Assembly (NCBI GenBank): GCA_029204225.1
Contig: MU832083.1
Span: 24,202 to 88,201 of the forward strand
Source of the DNA: Diphasiastrum complanatum
Lineage: Eukaryota; Streptophyta; Lycopodiopsida; Lycopodiales; Lycopodiaceae
Length of the DNA stretch: 64,000 bases
Direction: 5' to 3'
Part shown: one piece after another, positions 63,787 through 64,000 of the stretch
How positions within the stretch are numbered: position 1 is the first letter of the stretch
Layout of the letters: each line of letters starts with the position of its first letter
The notes under the pieces: generated by a model
The model's input: the letters and a program-made list of their open reading frames with translations, nothing else
Told to the model about the DNA's origin: nothing
Database searches by the model: none
Made by a program: the position numbers and the translations under genes

Positions 63787-64000
63787 CCTTGATGACAAAC
63801 TCTAGGAAAGACTTATGCAAACACTTTGGCATCTCCAAGTAGCATCTGACAGTAGATGCCCTTCTTTCAAGTCACTAGATACTCTTGGACATGATGGTTC
63901 TGCAATCGTTGCTCTCTCCAATCTAGTACTTTCTTTGGCCCATAACCAGTAGTGTCTTCGTCCTCCAGAGACAAAGACTAAGTTATTGCCTTCATGCAAG
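63787..64000. other. Window end, nothing recognised
   Basis: Short minus-strand ORF 63802-63999 has no recognisable domain. Confidence 0.4.

Overview
The window is a piece of a large, transposon-rich nuclear plant genome. One host gene is visible: a minus-strand orthologue of the plant SHPRH-type SNF2/RING protein (Arabidopsis At2g40770 type). Twelve consecutive exons from 61155 down to 10280 can be joined in one unbroken phase (about 973 codons, from the DEAQ box through the RING finger to helicase motif VI). The gene continues off both sides of what can be recognised. Two of its introns are about 17.4 kb and 23.2 kb because transposons fill them. Multi-exon structure, plant-type Ty1/copia polyproteins, a Ty3/gypsy chromovirus and the SHPRH match point to a land plant. 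A seedless plant such as a fern is my guess, made without a database search.

Layout. 1-10163: minus-strand LINE copies stacked one behind another, with a Ty3/gypsy relic (3235-4824) and an unrecognised ORF (7541-7786). 10280-19187: eleven of the introns and exons of SHPRH, holding a solo LINE tail (12373-12651), a fold-back element (13340-14165) and an 88-bp tandem duplication. 19188-42428: the 23-kb intron, with a LINE whose ORF2 has a single stop (19788-22798), a gypsy-copia chimera (22799-27050), a gypsy family A element (28635-32240), a LINE with an open ORF1 (32240-33454), another LINE fragment, and a bounded gypsy B element (35711-42079) with 465-bp LTRs and 5-bp target duplications. 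42429-43446: two SHPRH exons. 43447-60887: the 17-kb intron, with LINE, copia and gypsy fragments and a structurally near-complete LINE (55287-60661). 60888-61155: the SHPRH exon with the Walker B box. 61156-64000: sequence with no recognised exon and one strong hairpin.

The most interesting system is the LINE family. Its 3' end is a short hairpin whose stem changes by compensating base pairs between copies, then a conserved GACATTAATA-like box, then a pyrimidine tract of (TC)n, (TTC)n or (TTTC)n. At least eight copies have their 5' end abutting the pyrimidine tract of an older copy or of the host, always in the same orientation as that tract. This is what a LINE that inserts specifically into TC microsatellites, and makes new ones with its own tail, would leave behind. 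ORF1 is of the L1 type (coiled coil plus RRM-like domain) and ORF2 has an APE endonuclease, a YADD reverse transcriptase and a C-terminal CCHC. Several copies carry ORF1 and a shared 3' UTR but no ORF2, like half-LINE (HAL1) elements.
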